DNA of 64,000 bases from CAWAND01 sp963797485 (GTDB lineage Bacteria; Chloroflexota; Anaerolineae; Anaerolineales; E44-bin32). Location: positions 372,001 to 436,000 of the forward strand of contig CAWCPF010000003.1 in the NCBI GenBank assembly GCA_963797485.1, written 5' to 3'. Numbering within the stretch: the stretch's first letter is position 1; each line of letters begins with the position of its first letter. Below, piece after piece: positions 16,006-25,830 of the stretch. A program made the position numbers and the translations under genes. The notes under the pieces are model-generated. The model was not told where the DNA came from, ran no database searches, and worked only from the letters and a program-made list of their open reading frames with translations.

Positions 16006-17605
16006 ATGTCGGTCCTACGCAAACAATGGATGCTCGGCATGAGTTTCATCGTGCTGGCTGGCCTGGCCTGCAATCTTTCATCCAACCCGTCTTCGGATGG
16101 AGGCGCTACGCAGGCCCCGGTGAACTCGGGTGGATCTTCACAAGGCGGGGGCGTCCAAACATTGGACGGTGTCAAATCGGCCACGATTCAGATTGAAATC
16201 ACAGGGCAGTTTCGTGCCCCCGGACATCGGCGATCAGGTTGAGTTTGCCGGCCGCGGTTCGGGATTCATCATCGACCCTTCAGGCATCGCGGTGACCAAC
16301 AATCATGTCGTCACCGGGGCGGCGTTGCTCAAAGTATGGGTCGGCGGAGGCACACAAACCCTGAATGCCAAGATCCTGGGTGTTTCGGAGTGCTCCGATC
16401 TGGCCGTGATTGACATCGAAGGCGATGGTTTTCCCTACCTCAACTGGTACCAACCTGCCCCGGATGTCGGCCTGGAGGTGTACGCGGCCGGCTTCCCGCT
16501 GGGTGATCCTGAGTACACGCTCACCAAGGGCATCGTCTCGAAAGCCAATGCCGGCGGCGACACCGGCTGGGCTTCTGTCGAGGGCGTGATCCAGCACGAT
16601 GCGACCATCAATCCCGGGAACTCGGGAGGCCCGTTGGTGACCGGGGATGGGCAGGTGGTCGGCATCAACTACGCCTCCTTGGCGTCCGCTAATCAGTATT
16701 TCGCCATCACGGCCGATACGGCCCAAAGCGTCATAAGCACCTTAAGGCAGGGCCAGAACTTGGACTCGGTCGGGGTCAACGGGACCGCTGTGAGCAATGA
16801 CGACGGCTCGCTGACGGGTGTGTGGGTGTTGTCGGTGGCTTCCGGCTCACCGGCGGACTATGCCGGGCTACAGGGCGGCGACCTGATCACCCAGATGGAG
16901 GGTCTGACGCTGGCGCAGGACGGCACCATGTCGCAGTACTGCGATATCCTGCGCACGCACAAGGCGTCGGATACGCTTGCGATGGACGTCTTGCGCTATG
17001 CCACCGGCGAAGTCCTGGGCGGCGAGCTGAACGGACGCCCGCTGGCGACCTCGGGGACGTTCGGATCTCAACTCGGCGGCGGTGATCAGGGCGGCGGTTC
17101 GTCGGCCGGCTACAGCGGCTACACAGTTGTGACCGACGACTACGGCGCCATTCAACTGGAGATTCCCAATGAGTGGTCCGATGTCGATGGGAGCGCGTGG
17201 CTGGACGGTGGCGAAGTCATCGGATCATCCATTTGGGCATCAGCCGATTTGAATGCCTTCGCCAACAGCTGGGACCAGCCTGGCGTAATCTTCGACGTGT
17301 CCAATGACCTCGCTAAGCTGGGCGGGTATGTGCAGCTATTGGATATCCGCCGCCAAGACTTCAGCGGGACCTGCGAGCTGGTGGACCGGTACGACTACAA
17401 CGACGGCTACTACCGCGGCAAGTACGATCTGTTCAAGAACTGCGGTGGCGCCGGTGGCCCGCAGTATGTAGTGCTGTCCGCGGTGCCGCTCAGCGATCCG
17501 CAGGCGTTCCTCGTCTTGGTCGAGGTGCAGGTCCAATCGGACAGTGACTCGGAGGCTCTTGACCACATCATGAGCACGTTCGATGTGGTCGGAACCCTTC
17601 CGTAA
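16006..17605 (+). pseudogene. Lipoprotein HtrA/DegP-type serine protease with PDZ domain, frame broken once
   Basis: The gene starts at 16006 (MSVLRKQWMLG) with a lipoprotein signal ending in LAGLAC and a Ser/Gly linker. After ATIQIEITGQ the frame shifts: dropping one T of the TTT at 16210-16212 continues into FVPPDIGDQVEFAGRGSGF and the protease domain, which is open from there to TAA 17603-17605. The catalytic triad is intact: His in TNNHVV, Asp in CSDLAVIDIEG, Ser in NPGNSGGPLV. A PDZ domain follows (GVWVLSVASGSPADYAGLQGGD), then a C-terminal domain of about 190 residues with two Cys. The protein would act as an anchored extracytoplasmic quality-control protease. Since everything but one base is conserved, a sequencing error is the simplest explanation. 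Confidence 0.85.
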
Positions 17606-17624
17606 GACTGACCTGGGCTAAGTT

Positions 17625-17668
17625 AGAACAGGGGCTGTCGAACATGCTGTTGAGACAGCCCCTGTTCT
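17625..17668 (+). terminator. Long perfect inverted repeat after the HtrA gene
   Basis: 15-bp arms AGAACAGGGGCTGTC (17625-17639) and its exact complement (17654-17668) with a 14-nt loop, 20 bp past the protease stop. There is no clean T tract, so it is either a weak terminator or the left end of the dispersed repeat it belongs to. Confidence 0.6.
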
Positions 17669-17954
17669 ATTGTTGAAATCTCACCTCCCGGCGGGGCCCT
17701 ACCTGGACGGCACGGCTACCCCCACCCCTTGCGCCTCGCCCTGGGATGAGGTCGATCTCTCCTGGCTGCAGCCAACCAAGGGGAGGGGATAGAGATCCGA
17801 GGAGCTGAGTGAGCTCAGAACCCCTGTCTCCTTCGGAGAACCTCACCCTCTGCGTCGGATTGGCTAACCACGTGTAACGCCCAAGTCGGAGAGGTGGCCG
17901 GGAGGTGAGGCTGAGGGCGCCCGCTGACAAGCAACTCGATGACGGCCGTCATCG
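17625..17954. repeat. Dispersed intergenic repeat, copy A (full length)
   Basis: About 330 bp, from a GGGGCTGTC hairpin to the 18-bp perfect palindrome CGATGACGGCCGTCATCG (17937-17954). The middle shares CCACCCC-TGC, GATGAGG and TGCAGCCAAC with copy C (53742-54067), and the right 120 bp matches copies B and C (ACCTCACCC..., GTGAGGCTGAGGGC, CGCTGACA). The copies are clearly diverged. The minus strand holds an 87-codon frame whose start resembles that in copy B, but it has no recognised product. Confidence 0.7.
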
Positions 17955-18110
17955 CCCCTGAGTCTCCAAGGCAGGCGGCGACCCGAATGTGTTGCGGACA
18001 ACCCAGGGGTGGGATTGCGATGGGGTGAAACACTGCCAGGCGCCGATCAACCTTGCAGCCTACGTGTGCCGGGCAAAGGCTCCCAGCGTGCCTTGGTTAG
18101 CCGCGCCGCG

Positions 18111-18140
18111 TTGACGCAGCCGATATGCCCATGATATGAT
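18111..18140 (+). promoter_or_regulatory. Promoter upstream of the PIN-TRAM/cysS/rlmB operon
   Basis: TTGACG (18111-18116), 18 bp, TATGAT (18135-18140). The predicted start near 18147 leaves a leader of about 210 nt before the ATG at 18357. Confidence 0.6.
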
Positions 18141-18356
18141 GAGGCCATCCATACAGGGGAGCGCCATGAACCTGGATGGGCCCGGTTTCATACTTATCAT
18201 CATTTCTCGGACGACAAAGGGTAGTTCCAAACCCTGCGGGCGAAACAGACCACCGCAGGTCCCAGTGCAGGTCGAGAGATCGATGCAGCTCTCCTTAGGG
18301 CGAGCGCTGAAATCGGGCGTTTGCCCTATTTTGGTTATGGCAGGGGGAGGTGCTGG
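18141..18356 (+). other. Long untranslated leader of the PIN-TRAM operon
   Basis: No gene is supported here. A short GGGC-GTTT-GCCC hairpin followed by TATTTT near 18317-18336 could be an attenuator. GGGGGAGG at 18343-18350 serves as ribosome binding site for the next gene. The stretch from 17955 to 18110 likewise shows nothing I can name. Confidence 0.35.
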
Positions 18357-19439
18357 ATGAGTTTTGAGTTCGCCGTTCGCTTGATTGGGATGATTGCCTT
18401 CGCAGTGGGAGGCATCTACTTTGGGGCCGCACTGTCAGACCTGGCCCAAGGATCGCCCGAGCTGTGGGCGAGCGTCTTTGGTTTGGTTGGAGCTTTGCTG
18501 GGGCTGGTCATCACGCCTTCAATCACCACCCGCCCCATCGGGGCAGTCCGGCGCCGGATGACCCAAGTTTCCGCACAGACCATGATCGCCAGCCTGATGG
18601 GGCTGGTCGTCGGTCTGATAGTGGCTGCACTCATTTCTTTTCCACTTTCCTTGCTGCCGCCCCCCTTCGGCCAGTTGCTTCCATTTGTGGCCGCCGTCGT
18701 CTTCAGCTACCTCGGCGTGGCCGTCTTTGTCATGCGCCAGAACGATATCCTGCACATGCTTCGGGCCAGGTTTCCCTCCAGCACAGAGGACGCCCAGACC
18801 GGGGGCAAGGGTGGGGGCGACCGGCGCCTGCTCCTGGACACGAGCGTGATCATCGACGGGCGTATCGCGGACATTGCGCGGACCGGTTTTCTCGCCGGCC
18901 CGATGCTAGTGCCATCTTTTGTCCTTCTGGAACTGCAGCACATCGCCAACTCATCCGACGGCCTGCGTCGGCAGCGCGGGCGCCGTGGTCTCGATATCCT
19001 CAATCGGCTTCAGAAGGACACCAGCGTGCCTATCAGGATTTCGGATCTCGACGTCGAAGGGGTGCGAGGCGTGGATGACAAGCTTGTCATCCTGGCCAAA
19101 CAACTGCGTTGTCCGATCGTGACCAATGATTACAACTTGAACCGTGTGGCAGAGCTGCAGGGTGTGACTGTCCTGAACATCAATGAACTGGCCAACGCGG
19201 TGAAGGCGGTCTTCCTGCCCGGGGAGACGCTGGAAGTGCAAGTCATCCAGGAGGGTAAAGAAGCCGGGCAGGGCGTCGGGTATCTGGATGACGGGACGAT
19301 GGTGGTGGTCGAAGACGGCAAGCCTCTCATCGGCAACAATGTCGACGTCCTGGTGACCAAGGTACTCCAGACCGCTGCCGGCAGGATGATATTTGCTCGT
19401 CCGGAGCACGACGGGCGCCGGGAACGACACTCGGGATAA
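18357..19439 (+). CDS. PIN/TRAM-domain membrane protein (YacL family)
   Basis: A 360-residue protein with four N-terminal transmembrane helices (about residues 5-130), a PIN nuclease domain starting at LLLDTSVIIDGRIADI with further acidic residues in LLELQHIA, GVDDKLVILAK and TNDYNLN, and a C-terminal TRAM domain (GYLDDGTMVVVEDGK) that binds RNA. It matches the YacL family found in Gram-positive bacteria, Thermus and Chloroflexota, presumed membrane-tethered RNases; the substrate is unknown. The ATG at 18357 is preceded by GGGGGAGG. It is 6 bp from cysS, so the two are co-transcribed. Confidence 0.9.
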   Translation: MSFEFAVRLIGMIAFAVGGIYFGAALSDLAQGSPELWASVFGLVGALLGLVITPSITTRPIGAVRRRMTQVSAQTMIASLMGLVVGLIVAALISFPLSLLPPPFGQLLPFVAAVVFSYLGVAVFVMRQNDILHMLRARFPSSTEDAQTGGKGGGDRRLLLDTSVIIDGRIADIARTGFLAGPMLVPSFVLLELQHIANSSDGLRRQRGRRGLDILNRLQKDTSVPIRISDLDVEGVRGVDDKLVILAKQLRCPIVTNDYNLNRVAELQGVTVLNINELANAVKAVFLPGETLEVQVIQEGKEAGQGVGYLDDGTMVVVEDGKPLIGNNVDVLVTKVLQTAAGRMIFARPEHDGRRERHSG

Positions 19440-19445
19440 AGTCCC

Positions 19446-20843
<1,398 letters not shown>

Positions 20844-20891
20844 TCCCAACTCGGCCGAGAGTTCCGCCCCGCTGAGTGGCTGAAAACCCCA

Positions 20892-21671
20892 ATGACGGGC
20901 TCGAAACAAGAGACGATCTACGGCGTCAACCCGGTTTATGAAATGCTGGCGGCCGAACGGCGGCATGTGTACCGTATTCTCATGGATCGGACGCCAACCG
21001 GGCACGCCCGCCTGACCGAGATCCTTTCGCTGGCCCAACTCCGTGCCATCCCGGTGGATCGACCGGAGCGGCGAGTGCTCGATGGTATCGAGGCTCATCA
21101 TCAGGGGGTTCTTGCTGAGTGCAGCCCGTATCCATATGTGGATGTGACGGACATCCTTTCACACGCGGCCTATCTAGGCGAGGCTGCGTTTCTGCTGATG
21201 GTAGACAGGGTGCAGGATCCCCAGAACTTGGGTGCGCTGATGCGCACGGCTGAAGCCGTCGGCGTGCACGGTTTGGTGATCCCGGCGCGGCGCGCGGCGG
21301 GTGTCACTCCGGCCGTCGTGCGCTCGTCATCCGGTGCAAGCGAACATCTGCGCGTGGCTCGAGCGAACCTGGATCAAACCATTCAGGCATTGAGGGCCGA
21401 GGGCCTATGGGTCACGGGCCTCGAACGGGGACCGGGCTCGCGCCCTCCGGCCGAACTGGATCTTTCGGGACCCCGAGCCTTGGTGGTAGGGGCGGAGGGC
21501 TCGGGGCTCAGCCGGCTTGTCCGCGAGCGTTGCGACAACCTGATGGAACTGCCCATGCGTGGGCAGGTCGAGTCACTCAATGCAGCCGTGGCTGGGTCCC
21601 TCGGCCTGTATGCCGTCTGGCAGGCGCGCGGGTTTTCCGGCCGGAAGGGGGGTGAGGGGCGTTTACATTGA
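20892..21671 (+). CDS. rlmB: 23S rRNA (guanosine-2'-O-)-methyltransferase RlmB (SpoU family)
   Basis: A 259-residue SPOUT-class methyltransferase. The N-terminal substrate-binding domain begins with IYGVNPVYEMLAAERR. The trefoil-knot SAM site shows the three SpoU motifs: DRVQDPQNLGALMRTAEAVG, LVVGAEGSGLSRLVRERC and LPMRGQVESLNAAVAGSL. It methylates the ribose of a guanosine in the 23S rRNA peptidyl-transferase loop (G2251 in E. coli). Adjacent cysS-rlmB order is common in bacteria. A tRNA promoter overlaps its stop codon. Confidence 0.94.
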   Translation: MTGSKQETIYGVNPVYEMLAAERRHVYRILMDRTPTGHARLTEILSLAQLRAIPVDRPERRVLDGIEAHHQGVLAECSPYPYVDVTDILSHAAYLGEAAFLLMVDRVQDPQNLGALMRTAEAVGVHGLVIPARRAAGVTPAVVRSSSGASEHLRVARANLDQTIQALRAEGLWVTGLERGPGSRPPAELDLSGPRALVVGAEGSGLSRLVRERCDNLMELPMRGQVESLNAAVAGSLGLYAVWQARGFSGRKGGEGRLH

Positions 21672-21696
21672 CGACCCCTCTAATACCTGTTAGACT
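21668..21696 (+). promoter_or_regulatory. Candidate promoter for the tRNA-Thr/Tyr/Thr-tuf cluster
   Basis: TTGACG (21668-21673, overlapping the rlmB stop), 17 bp, TAGACT (21691-21696). A second -10-like TACAAT at 21725-21730 is nearer the first tRNA, but its only -35 candidate (TTGAGG) is spaced by 13 bp. Confidence 0.5.
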
Positions 21697-21764
21697 GGGT
21701 CGGCCTTGAGGCTGACCCGTCTGGTACAATGCGTTCGCGCCGCGTGGGTTAGGCACGTTTTAAC

Positions 21765-21836
21765 GCCGACGTAGCTCAATGGCAGAGCGACCGCCTTGTA
21801 AGCGGTAGGTTACGGGTTCGACTCCCGTCGTCGGCT
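21765..21836 (+). tRNA. tRNA-Thr (TGT)
   Basis: Full cloverleaf: acceptor GCCGACG/CGTCGGC, D arm GCTC...GAGC, anticodon stem ACCGC/GCGGT with anticodon TGT, T arm ACGGGTTCGACTCCCGT. CCA is not encoded. Confidence 0.96.
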
Positions 21837-21907
21837 TACTGCCCGCGCCGAGATTCGATCGCCGTGGTCTGCCACTCCGCGGAAGTTGCACGACCATGGC
21901 AAAGCAT

Positions 21908-21992
21908 GGGCGGTTACCCAAGCGGCCAACGGGGGCTGACTGTAAATCAGCTGGCATAGCCTGCGGAGGTTCGAATCCTTCACCGCCCACCA
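21908..21992 (+). tRNA. tRNA-Tyr (GTA)
   Basis: Class II tRNA with a long variable arm. Acceptor GGGCGGT/ACCGCCC, anticodon GTA in loop CTGTAAA, T loop TTCGAAT, and an encoded CCA at 21990-21992. Confidence 0.95.
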
Positions 21993-22054
21993 AGAGGCCC
22001 GGCGCAAGCCGCCATGCCGGCCGGGCTTGCGCGCCAGGAGGCGCGGTCTGAATC

Positions 22055-22127
22055 GCCCTCATAGCTCAGTCGGCAGAGCGCGTTCTTGGTAAGAACGAGG
22101 TCACGGGTTCAAATCCCGTTGAGGGCT
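22055..22127 (+). tRNA. tRNA-Thr (GGT)
   Basis: Acceptor GCCCTCA/TGAGGGC, anticodon stem GTTCT/AGAAC with anticodon GGT, T arm CACGGGTTCAAATCCCGT. CCA is not encoded. It lies 53 bp before tuf and is likely processed from the same transcript. Confidence 0.95.
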
Positions 22128-22179
22128 CTCCAATAGATGGCTGGATAGACGCCATCATCGGCACAAGGAGACTGGAATC

Positions 22180-23382
22180 ATGTCCAAGCAGAAATATGAG
22201 CGGACGAAGCCGCATGTGAATGTAGGGACGATGGGGCACATCGACCACGGGAAGACGACGTTGACGGCGGCGATCACGAAGTGGTGCCAGTTGAAGGGGA
22301 TGGCGGACTTTCGTCCGTTTGATTCGATCGACAATGCGCCGGAGGAGAAGCAGCGGGGGATCACGATAGCGATAGCGCATGTGGAATACGAGACGGAGAA
22401 GCGGCACTATGCGCACGTGGATATGCCCGGGCACCGGGACTATATCAAGAACATGATCACGGGGGCGGCGCAGGTGGACGGGGCGATCCTGGTGGTGGCG
22501 GCGCCGGACGGGCCGATGCCGCAGACGCGTGAGCACGTGCTGCTGGCGCGGCAGGTGGAAGTGCCGGCGATAGTGGTGTATTTGAACAAAGTGGACATGA
22601 TGGAGGATGAGGAGCTTCTGGAGCTGGTGGAGTTGGAGCTGCGGGAGCTGTTGAACGAGTACGAGTTTCCTGGGGACGAGACGCCGATTGTGAGGGGGAG
22701 TGCGCTGAGGGCGTTGGAGAGCACGAGCACGGACCCGGACTTAGACGACTATGCGAGCATCAAAGAGCTGTTGCGGGTGGTGGATGAGTACATACCGGAA
22801 CCGGTGAGAGAGATGGACAAGCCGTTCATGATGTCGGTCGAGGATGTATTCTCGATCAAAGGACGCGGGACGGTGGTGACGGGGCGGGTGGAGCGAGGGA
22901 AGGCGAAGATCGGGGAAGAGGTAGAGATAGTTGGTTTGCGGGACAAGGCGTTCAAGACGGTGATCACAGGGACGGAGATGTTCCACAAGACGCTGGACGA
23001 GGTGGTGGCCGGGGACAATGCGGGGCTGCTGCTGAGGGGGGTGGAACGGACGGATGTAGAACGGGGGATGGTGGTGGCGGCGCCGGGGTCGATCACGCCG
23101 CACAAGAAGTTTCTAGGGGAAGTGTACGTGTTGAAGAAGGAAGAGGGGGGACGGCACAAGGCGTTCTTCACGGGGTACCGGCCGCAGTTCTACATACGGA
23201 CGATGGATGTGACCGGGAACATCTCGCTGCCGGAGGGGGTGGAGATGGTGATGCCGGGAGACAATGTGAATCTGACGGTGGAGCTGATCACGCCGGTGGC
23301 GCTTGAGAAGGGATCGAAGTTCGCCATACGCGAAGGCGGGCTGACAGTCGGGGCCGGCGTCATCACCGAGATACTGGAATAG
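22180..23382 (+). CDS. tuf: Elongation factor Tu
   Basis: A 400-residue EF-Tu delivering aminoacyl-tRNA to the ribosome. P-loop GHIDHGKTTL, switch I RGITIAIAHVEYET, DMPGHRDYIKNM, the NKVDM guanine motif and SAL(R) are all visible, and the three domains have normal length. The switch II motif reads PGHR where E. coli has PGHA; the catalytic His is kept. Codon use differs strongly from neighbouring genes: Gly is mostly GGG, Thr ACG, and Ile is often ATA, a codon otherwise rare here, with the last 20 or so codons returning to the local style. AAGGAG at 22165-22170 is the ribosome binding site. tRNA genes flank it on both sides, the usual Thr-Tyr-Thr-tuf-Trp-secE-nusG order. Confidence 0.97.
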   Translation: MSKQKYERTKPHVNVGTMGHIDHGKTTLTAAITKWCQLKGMADFRPFDSIDNAPEEKQRGITIAIAHVEYETEKRHYAHVDMPGHRDYIKNMITGAAQVDGAILVVAAPDGPMPQTREHVLLARQVEVPAIVVYLNKVDMMEDEELLELVELELRELLNEYEFPGDETPIVRGSALRALESTSTDPDLDDYASIKELLRVVDEYIPEPVREMDKPFMMSVEDVFSIKGRGTVVTGRVERGKAKIGEEVEIVGLRDKAFKTVITGTEMFHKTLDEVVAGDNAGLLLRGVERTDVERGMVVAAPGSITPHKKFLGEVYVLKKEEGGRHKAFFTGYRPQFYIRTMDVTGNISLPEGVEMVMPGDNVNLTVELITPVALEKGSKFAIREGGLTVGAGVITEILE

Positions 23383-23427
23383 GTCCAAGGTCAGACATGG
23401 GCCTGGTGGCCTGAATGGAAAGAGGTT

Positions 23428-23592
23428 ATGGCTAAGAAAGATGTCCGCCCGGTAACCACGATGGAATGCACCGTTTGCCAGGAGCGGAATTACACGACTG
23501 AAAAGAATCGCCGGAACGACCCTGGTCGATTGGAGCTGAACAAGTTCTGTCCCCGGTGTGGCAAGCACACGCTGCACCGCGAGACCAAGTGA
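23428..23592 (+). CDS. rpmG: 50S ribosomal protein L33 (bL33), zinc-ribbon form
   Basis: A 54-residue protein starting MAKKDVRPVTT. Two CxxC pairs (CTVC and CPRC) make it the zinc-binding form of bL33, and NYTTEKNRRNDPGRLELNKF is characteristic of the family. It sits between tuf and tRNA-Trp, its usual place ahead of secE and nusG. The start ATG at 23428 follows AGAGG. Confidence 0.95.
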   Translation: MAKKDVRPVTTMECTVCQERNYTTEKNRRNDPGRLELNKFCPRCGKHTLHRETK

Positions 23593-23617
23593 GGCGAGGC
23601 GTCAAAGCGCCTGTCAC

Positions 23618-23691
23618 AGGCGAGTAGCTCAATTTGGCAGAGCACCGGTCTCCAAAACCGGGGGTTGCGGGTTCAAGTCCTGCCTCGCCTG
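23618..23691 (+). tRNA. tRNA-Trp (CCA)
   Basis: Acceptor AGGCGAG/CTCGCCT with discriminator G, anticodon CCA in loop CTCCAAA, T arm GCGGGTTCAAGTCCTGC. The 3' CCA is not encoded. Confidence 0.95.
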
Positions 23692-23832
23692 CCTGGTAAG
23701 GTCAAGTTCGGACGCGTGGGTGCGGACCAGTACAGCAGGAAGTCCGCCAGCGCGCAGGGCGAATCAAGCGGATGAAGTTCAAGGTCGCGACGCCGCGAAA
23801 CGGGGCGTCGTTTGATCCCTGAGGAGTTGATG

Positions 23833-24057
23833 ATGGCGAAGGCTCAATCAGCCTCGCGGCGACAACCGAACATGGTAGTGAGACTTCTTCGGGAAACATC
23901 CGGTGAGCTGCGCAAGGTCTCCTGGCCGACCCGAGAGGAAGCCACGCGTTTGACCGTGATCGTGCTCGGTGTCTTGGCCGTCATGGCGGCCCTGCTGGGA
24001 TCGCTGGACTTCCTGTTCTCGAAGCTCATTGCCATGATCATCGGCGTCGGGGCATAG
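23833..24057 (+). CDS. secE: Preprotein translocase subunit SecE
   Basis: A 74-residue single-span SecE. The amphipathic helix ELRKVSWPTREEATRLT is the family hallmark, followed by one transmembrane helix (VIVLGVLAVMAALLGSLDF). SecE clamps SecY in the inner membrane translocon. Two adjacent ATGs exist at 23830 and 23833; the second has GAGGAG (23821-23826) at a better 6-nt distance. It is 3 bp upstream of nusG, the usual pairing. Confidence 0.95.
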   Translation: MAKAQSASRRQPNMVVRLLRETSGELRKVSWPTREEATRLTVIVLGVLAVMAALLGSLDFLFSKLIAMIIGVGA

Positions 24058-24060
24058 GAC

Positions 24061-25323
24061 ATGGACACGAGCGAAGAGCCGCGCCAGGAAATGGAGCCCA
24101 TGCCGGGAAGCGAATCGTCTGCTCCGGTGCCGGAAGCGGCCGAGCCGGCGGATGCATTGAGCGCGAGCGAGTTCGCCGCGTCTGAGCCCGAGTTGAGTGA
24201 AGATGTCGGCGGGGATGGAAATGAGGAAGCAGCCGACGTCATCGAGGCTGAAGCTGGCCTCCCCGACGGGGAGATGGCTGCAGCAGCAGAAGATTTCGTG
24301 CGGACCGAATCGGAAGCGGCCGCCTCAGGCGATGAAGACCGGCCAGTCTCCAGCGAGTTTGAGACGCCAGGCGAGGCTGCGATGTCGGAGGTCGAGGACT
24401 CAGGCGCAATCGACGATCTGGCGTTGAGCGAGGTAGAGCCGCAAGTCTCGGATGCCGAGCTGGCGGTCGAGGGCGAATACGAGCCCGAGGCGGAGCTCGC
24501 GGATGAAGACTCCGCCGCCGAGGAGGATCGGCCGGCGGAGCCGGAGTTTGCGGATGAAGAATCCGGCGTCGGTGTCGAGCCGGAGTATTCGGATGAAGAC
24601 CAGGATGCCGACTTGCAGCTCGAGCCCGAAGCTCCCCTCATGCAGGAAGTCGAGACGGTGGAGGCCGATTTCGGAATTGAGGCTGACAGCTACGAAGCCG
24701 AAGAAGATGTCGAAATCGAGTCGCCCGTGGCCGATAGCGACGGTTGGGGGGAAGAGGCCGAGGGCGAGGCGGATACCGTGGTCGAGCCTGTGCCAGATGA
24801 TGACCGCCTATGGTACGTCATCCATTGCTATTCTGGCCAGGAGAATAAGGTGCGGCACAATCTGGAGCAGCGCATCGATTCGATGGGGATGAAAGACCGG
24901 ATCTTCGATGTTGTTGTCCCGACCGAAGAAGAAATAGAGGTCAAGGATGGCAAGCGCCGCACGGTCGAGCGCCGGGTCTTTCCAGGCTACATATTGGTGC
25001 AGATGATCCTGAGCGAGGAATCCTGGTACGTCGTCCGCAACACGCCTGGCGTTACAGGCTTCGTGGGCATGGGCAATGAGCCTACGCCCCTGCGGCCGGA
25101 AGAGGTTTCCCAAATCATCAAGCGGATGGAAGCGGAAGCTCCGCGCATCAAGGTCACATACAAGATCGGCCAGAAAGTGCGCATCATCGATGGGCCGTTC
25201 AATGATTTCATTGGAACGGTGGATAATATTGACATGGAGCGTGCCAAGGTAAGGGTGATGGTGTCCTTCTTTGGCCGGGAGACACCCGTCGAACTGGATT
25301 TCCTGCAAGTCGAGAAAGCCTGA
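24061..25323 (+). CDS. nusG: Transcription termination/antitermination protein NusG with a 250-residue acidic extension
   Basis: The last 170 residues are a normal NusG: NGN domain starting at WYVIHCYSGQENKV (Trp at residue 251), RRVFPGYILVQM, VRNTPGVTGFVG, and a KOW domain with GQKVRIIDGPFNDFIGTV. NusG binds RNA polymerase near the clamp and links it to Rho or the ribosome. Residues 1-250 are unlike ordinary NusG (about 180 aa): almost entirely Glu, Asp, Ala, Ser and Pro, with repeated short units such as ADEDSAAEE, ADEESG and SDEDQD, predicted disordered and strongly negative. The frame is continuous and the start lies 3 bp after secE, so the extension is real coding sequence. Acidic N-terminal tails occur in actinobacterial NusG, but this one is unusually long. 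Confidence 0.95.
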   Translation: MDTSEEPRQEMEPMPGSESSAPVPEAAEPADALSASEFAASEPELSEDVGGDGNEEAADVIEAEAGLPDGEMAAAAEDFVRTESEAAASGDEDRPVSSEFETPGEAAMSEVEDSGAIDDLALSEVEPQVSDAELAVEGEYEPEAELADEDSAAEEDRPAEPEFADEESGVGVEPEYSDEDQDADLQLEPEAPLMQEVETVEADFGIEADSYEAEEDVEIESPVADSDGWGEEAEGEADTVVEPVPDDDRLWYVIHCYSGQENKVRHNLEQRIDSMGMKDRIFDVVVPTEEEIEVKDGKRRTVERRVFPGYILVQMILSEESWYVVRNTPGVTGFVGMGNEPTPLRPEEVSQIIKRMEAEAPRIKVTYKIGQKVRIIDGPFNDFIGTVDNIDMERAKVRVMVSFFGRETPVELDFLQVEKA

Positions 25324-25340
25324 GCCGGCCCATCCGGCGC

Positions 25341-25377
25341 GTGGGAGGGCGGACACGCTTCCGCCCGCTTGAACCAC
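25341..25377 (+). promoter_or_regulatory. rplK leader element (L1/L11-type autoregulatory hairpin)
   Basis: GTGGGAGGG ... CGCTTCCGCCCGC ... ACCAC just before the AAGGAG of rplK. An almost identical element precedes rplA (25831-25867), which suggests binding of the operon's own L1 protein. Confidence 0.65.
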
Positions 25378-25393
25378 TGAAGGAGCATATGCT

Positions 25394-25822
25394 GTGGCAC
25401 CCAAGAAACTGAAGGCTGTCGTGCGGCTGCAAATTGAAGCTGGCAAGGCTAATCCGGCCCCGCCGATTGGTCCGGCGCTTGCGCCACACGGCATCAATTT
25501 GATGGGGTTCTGCAAGGAGTACAACGCCCGGACCTCGAACCGACCGGGCGAGATCCTCCCGGCGGAAATCACGATCTACACCGATGGCTCGTTCACATTT
25601 ATCTTGAAGACGCCGCCCACGGCGGTGTTGCTGCGCAAGGCGGCGGGTGTGGAGAAGGGTTCTGCGGAACCGAATCGCGACAAAGTCGGCAAGGTCACGC
25701 GCGCGCAAATCCGCGAGATTGCGGAAGTCAAGATGCCTGACCTGAACGCCATCGATCTTGAGGGGGCAATGCGTCAGGTGGAAGGCACGGCCCGCAACAT
25801 GGGAATTGTCGTTAGCGATTGA
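25394..25822 (+). CDS. rplK: 50S ribosomal protein L11
   Basis: A 142-residue uL11 beginning with a GTG start (VAPKKLKAVVRLQIEAGKA), with the conserved PPIGPALAPHGINLMGFCKEYN, the linker TFILKTPPTAVLLRKAAG and C-terminal RNA-binding helix. L11 binds the GTPase-associated centre of 23S rRNA. AAGGAG at 25380-25385 supports the GTG start. First gene of rplKAJL. Confidence 0.97.
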   Translation: MAPKKLKAVVRLQIEAGKANPAPPIGPALAPHGINLMGFCKEYNARTSNRPGEILPAEITIYTDGSFTFILKTPPTAVLLRKAAGVEKGSAEPNRDKVGKVTRAQIREIAEVKMPDLNAIDLEGAMRQVEGTARNMGIVVSD

Positions 25823-25830
25823 CCTCAGAC

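Noticed and set aside
17667..17930. An 87-codon minus-strand frame inside repeat copy A, similar at its start to a frame in copy B
   Set aside because: The likeness follows from DNA similarity of the repeat. Copy C breaks the frame, and there is no start signal or ribosome binding site.
21706..21730. TTGAGG ... TACAAT as the main tRNA promoter
   Set aside because: The spacer is only 13 bp. TTGACG-N17-TAGACT just upstream is better spaced. The TACAAT could still work as an extended -10.
22741..23577. Long antisense open frames opposite tuf
   Set aside because: They arise because tuf uses G-ending codons, which removes stops on the other strand. Their translations are Arg/His/Pro-rich and match nothing.
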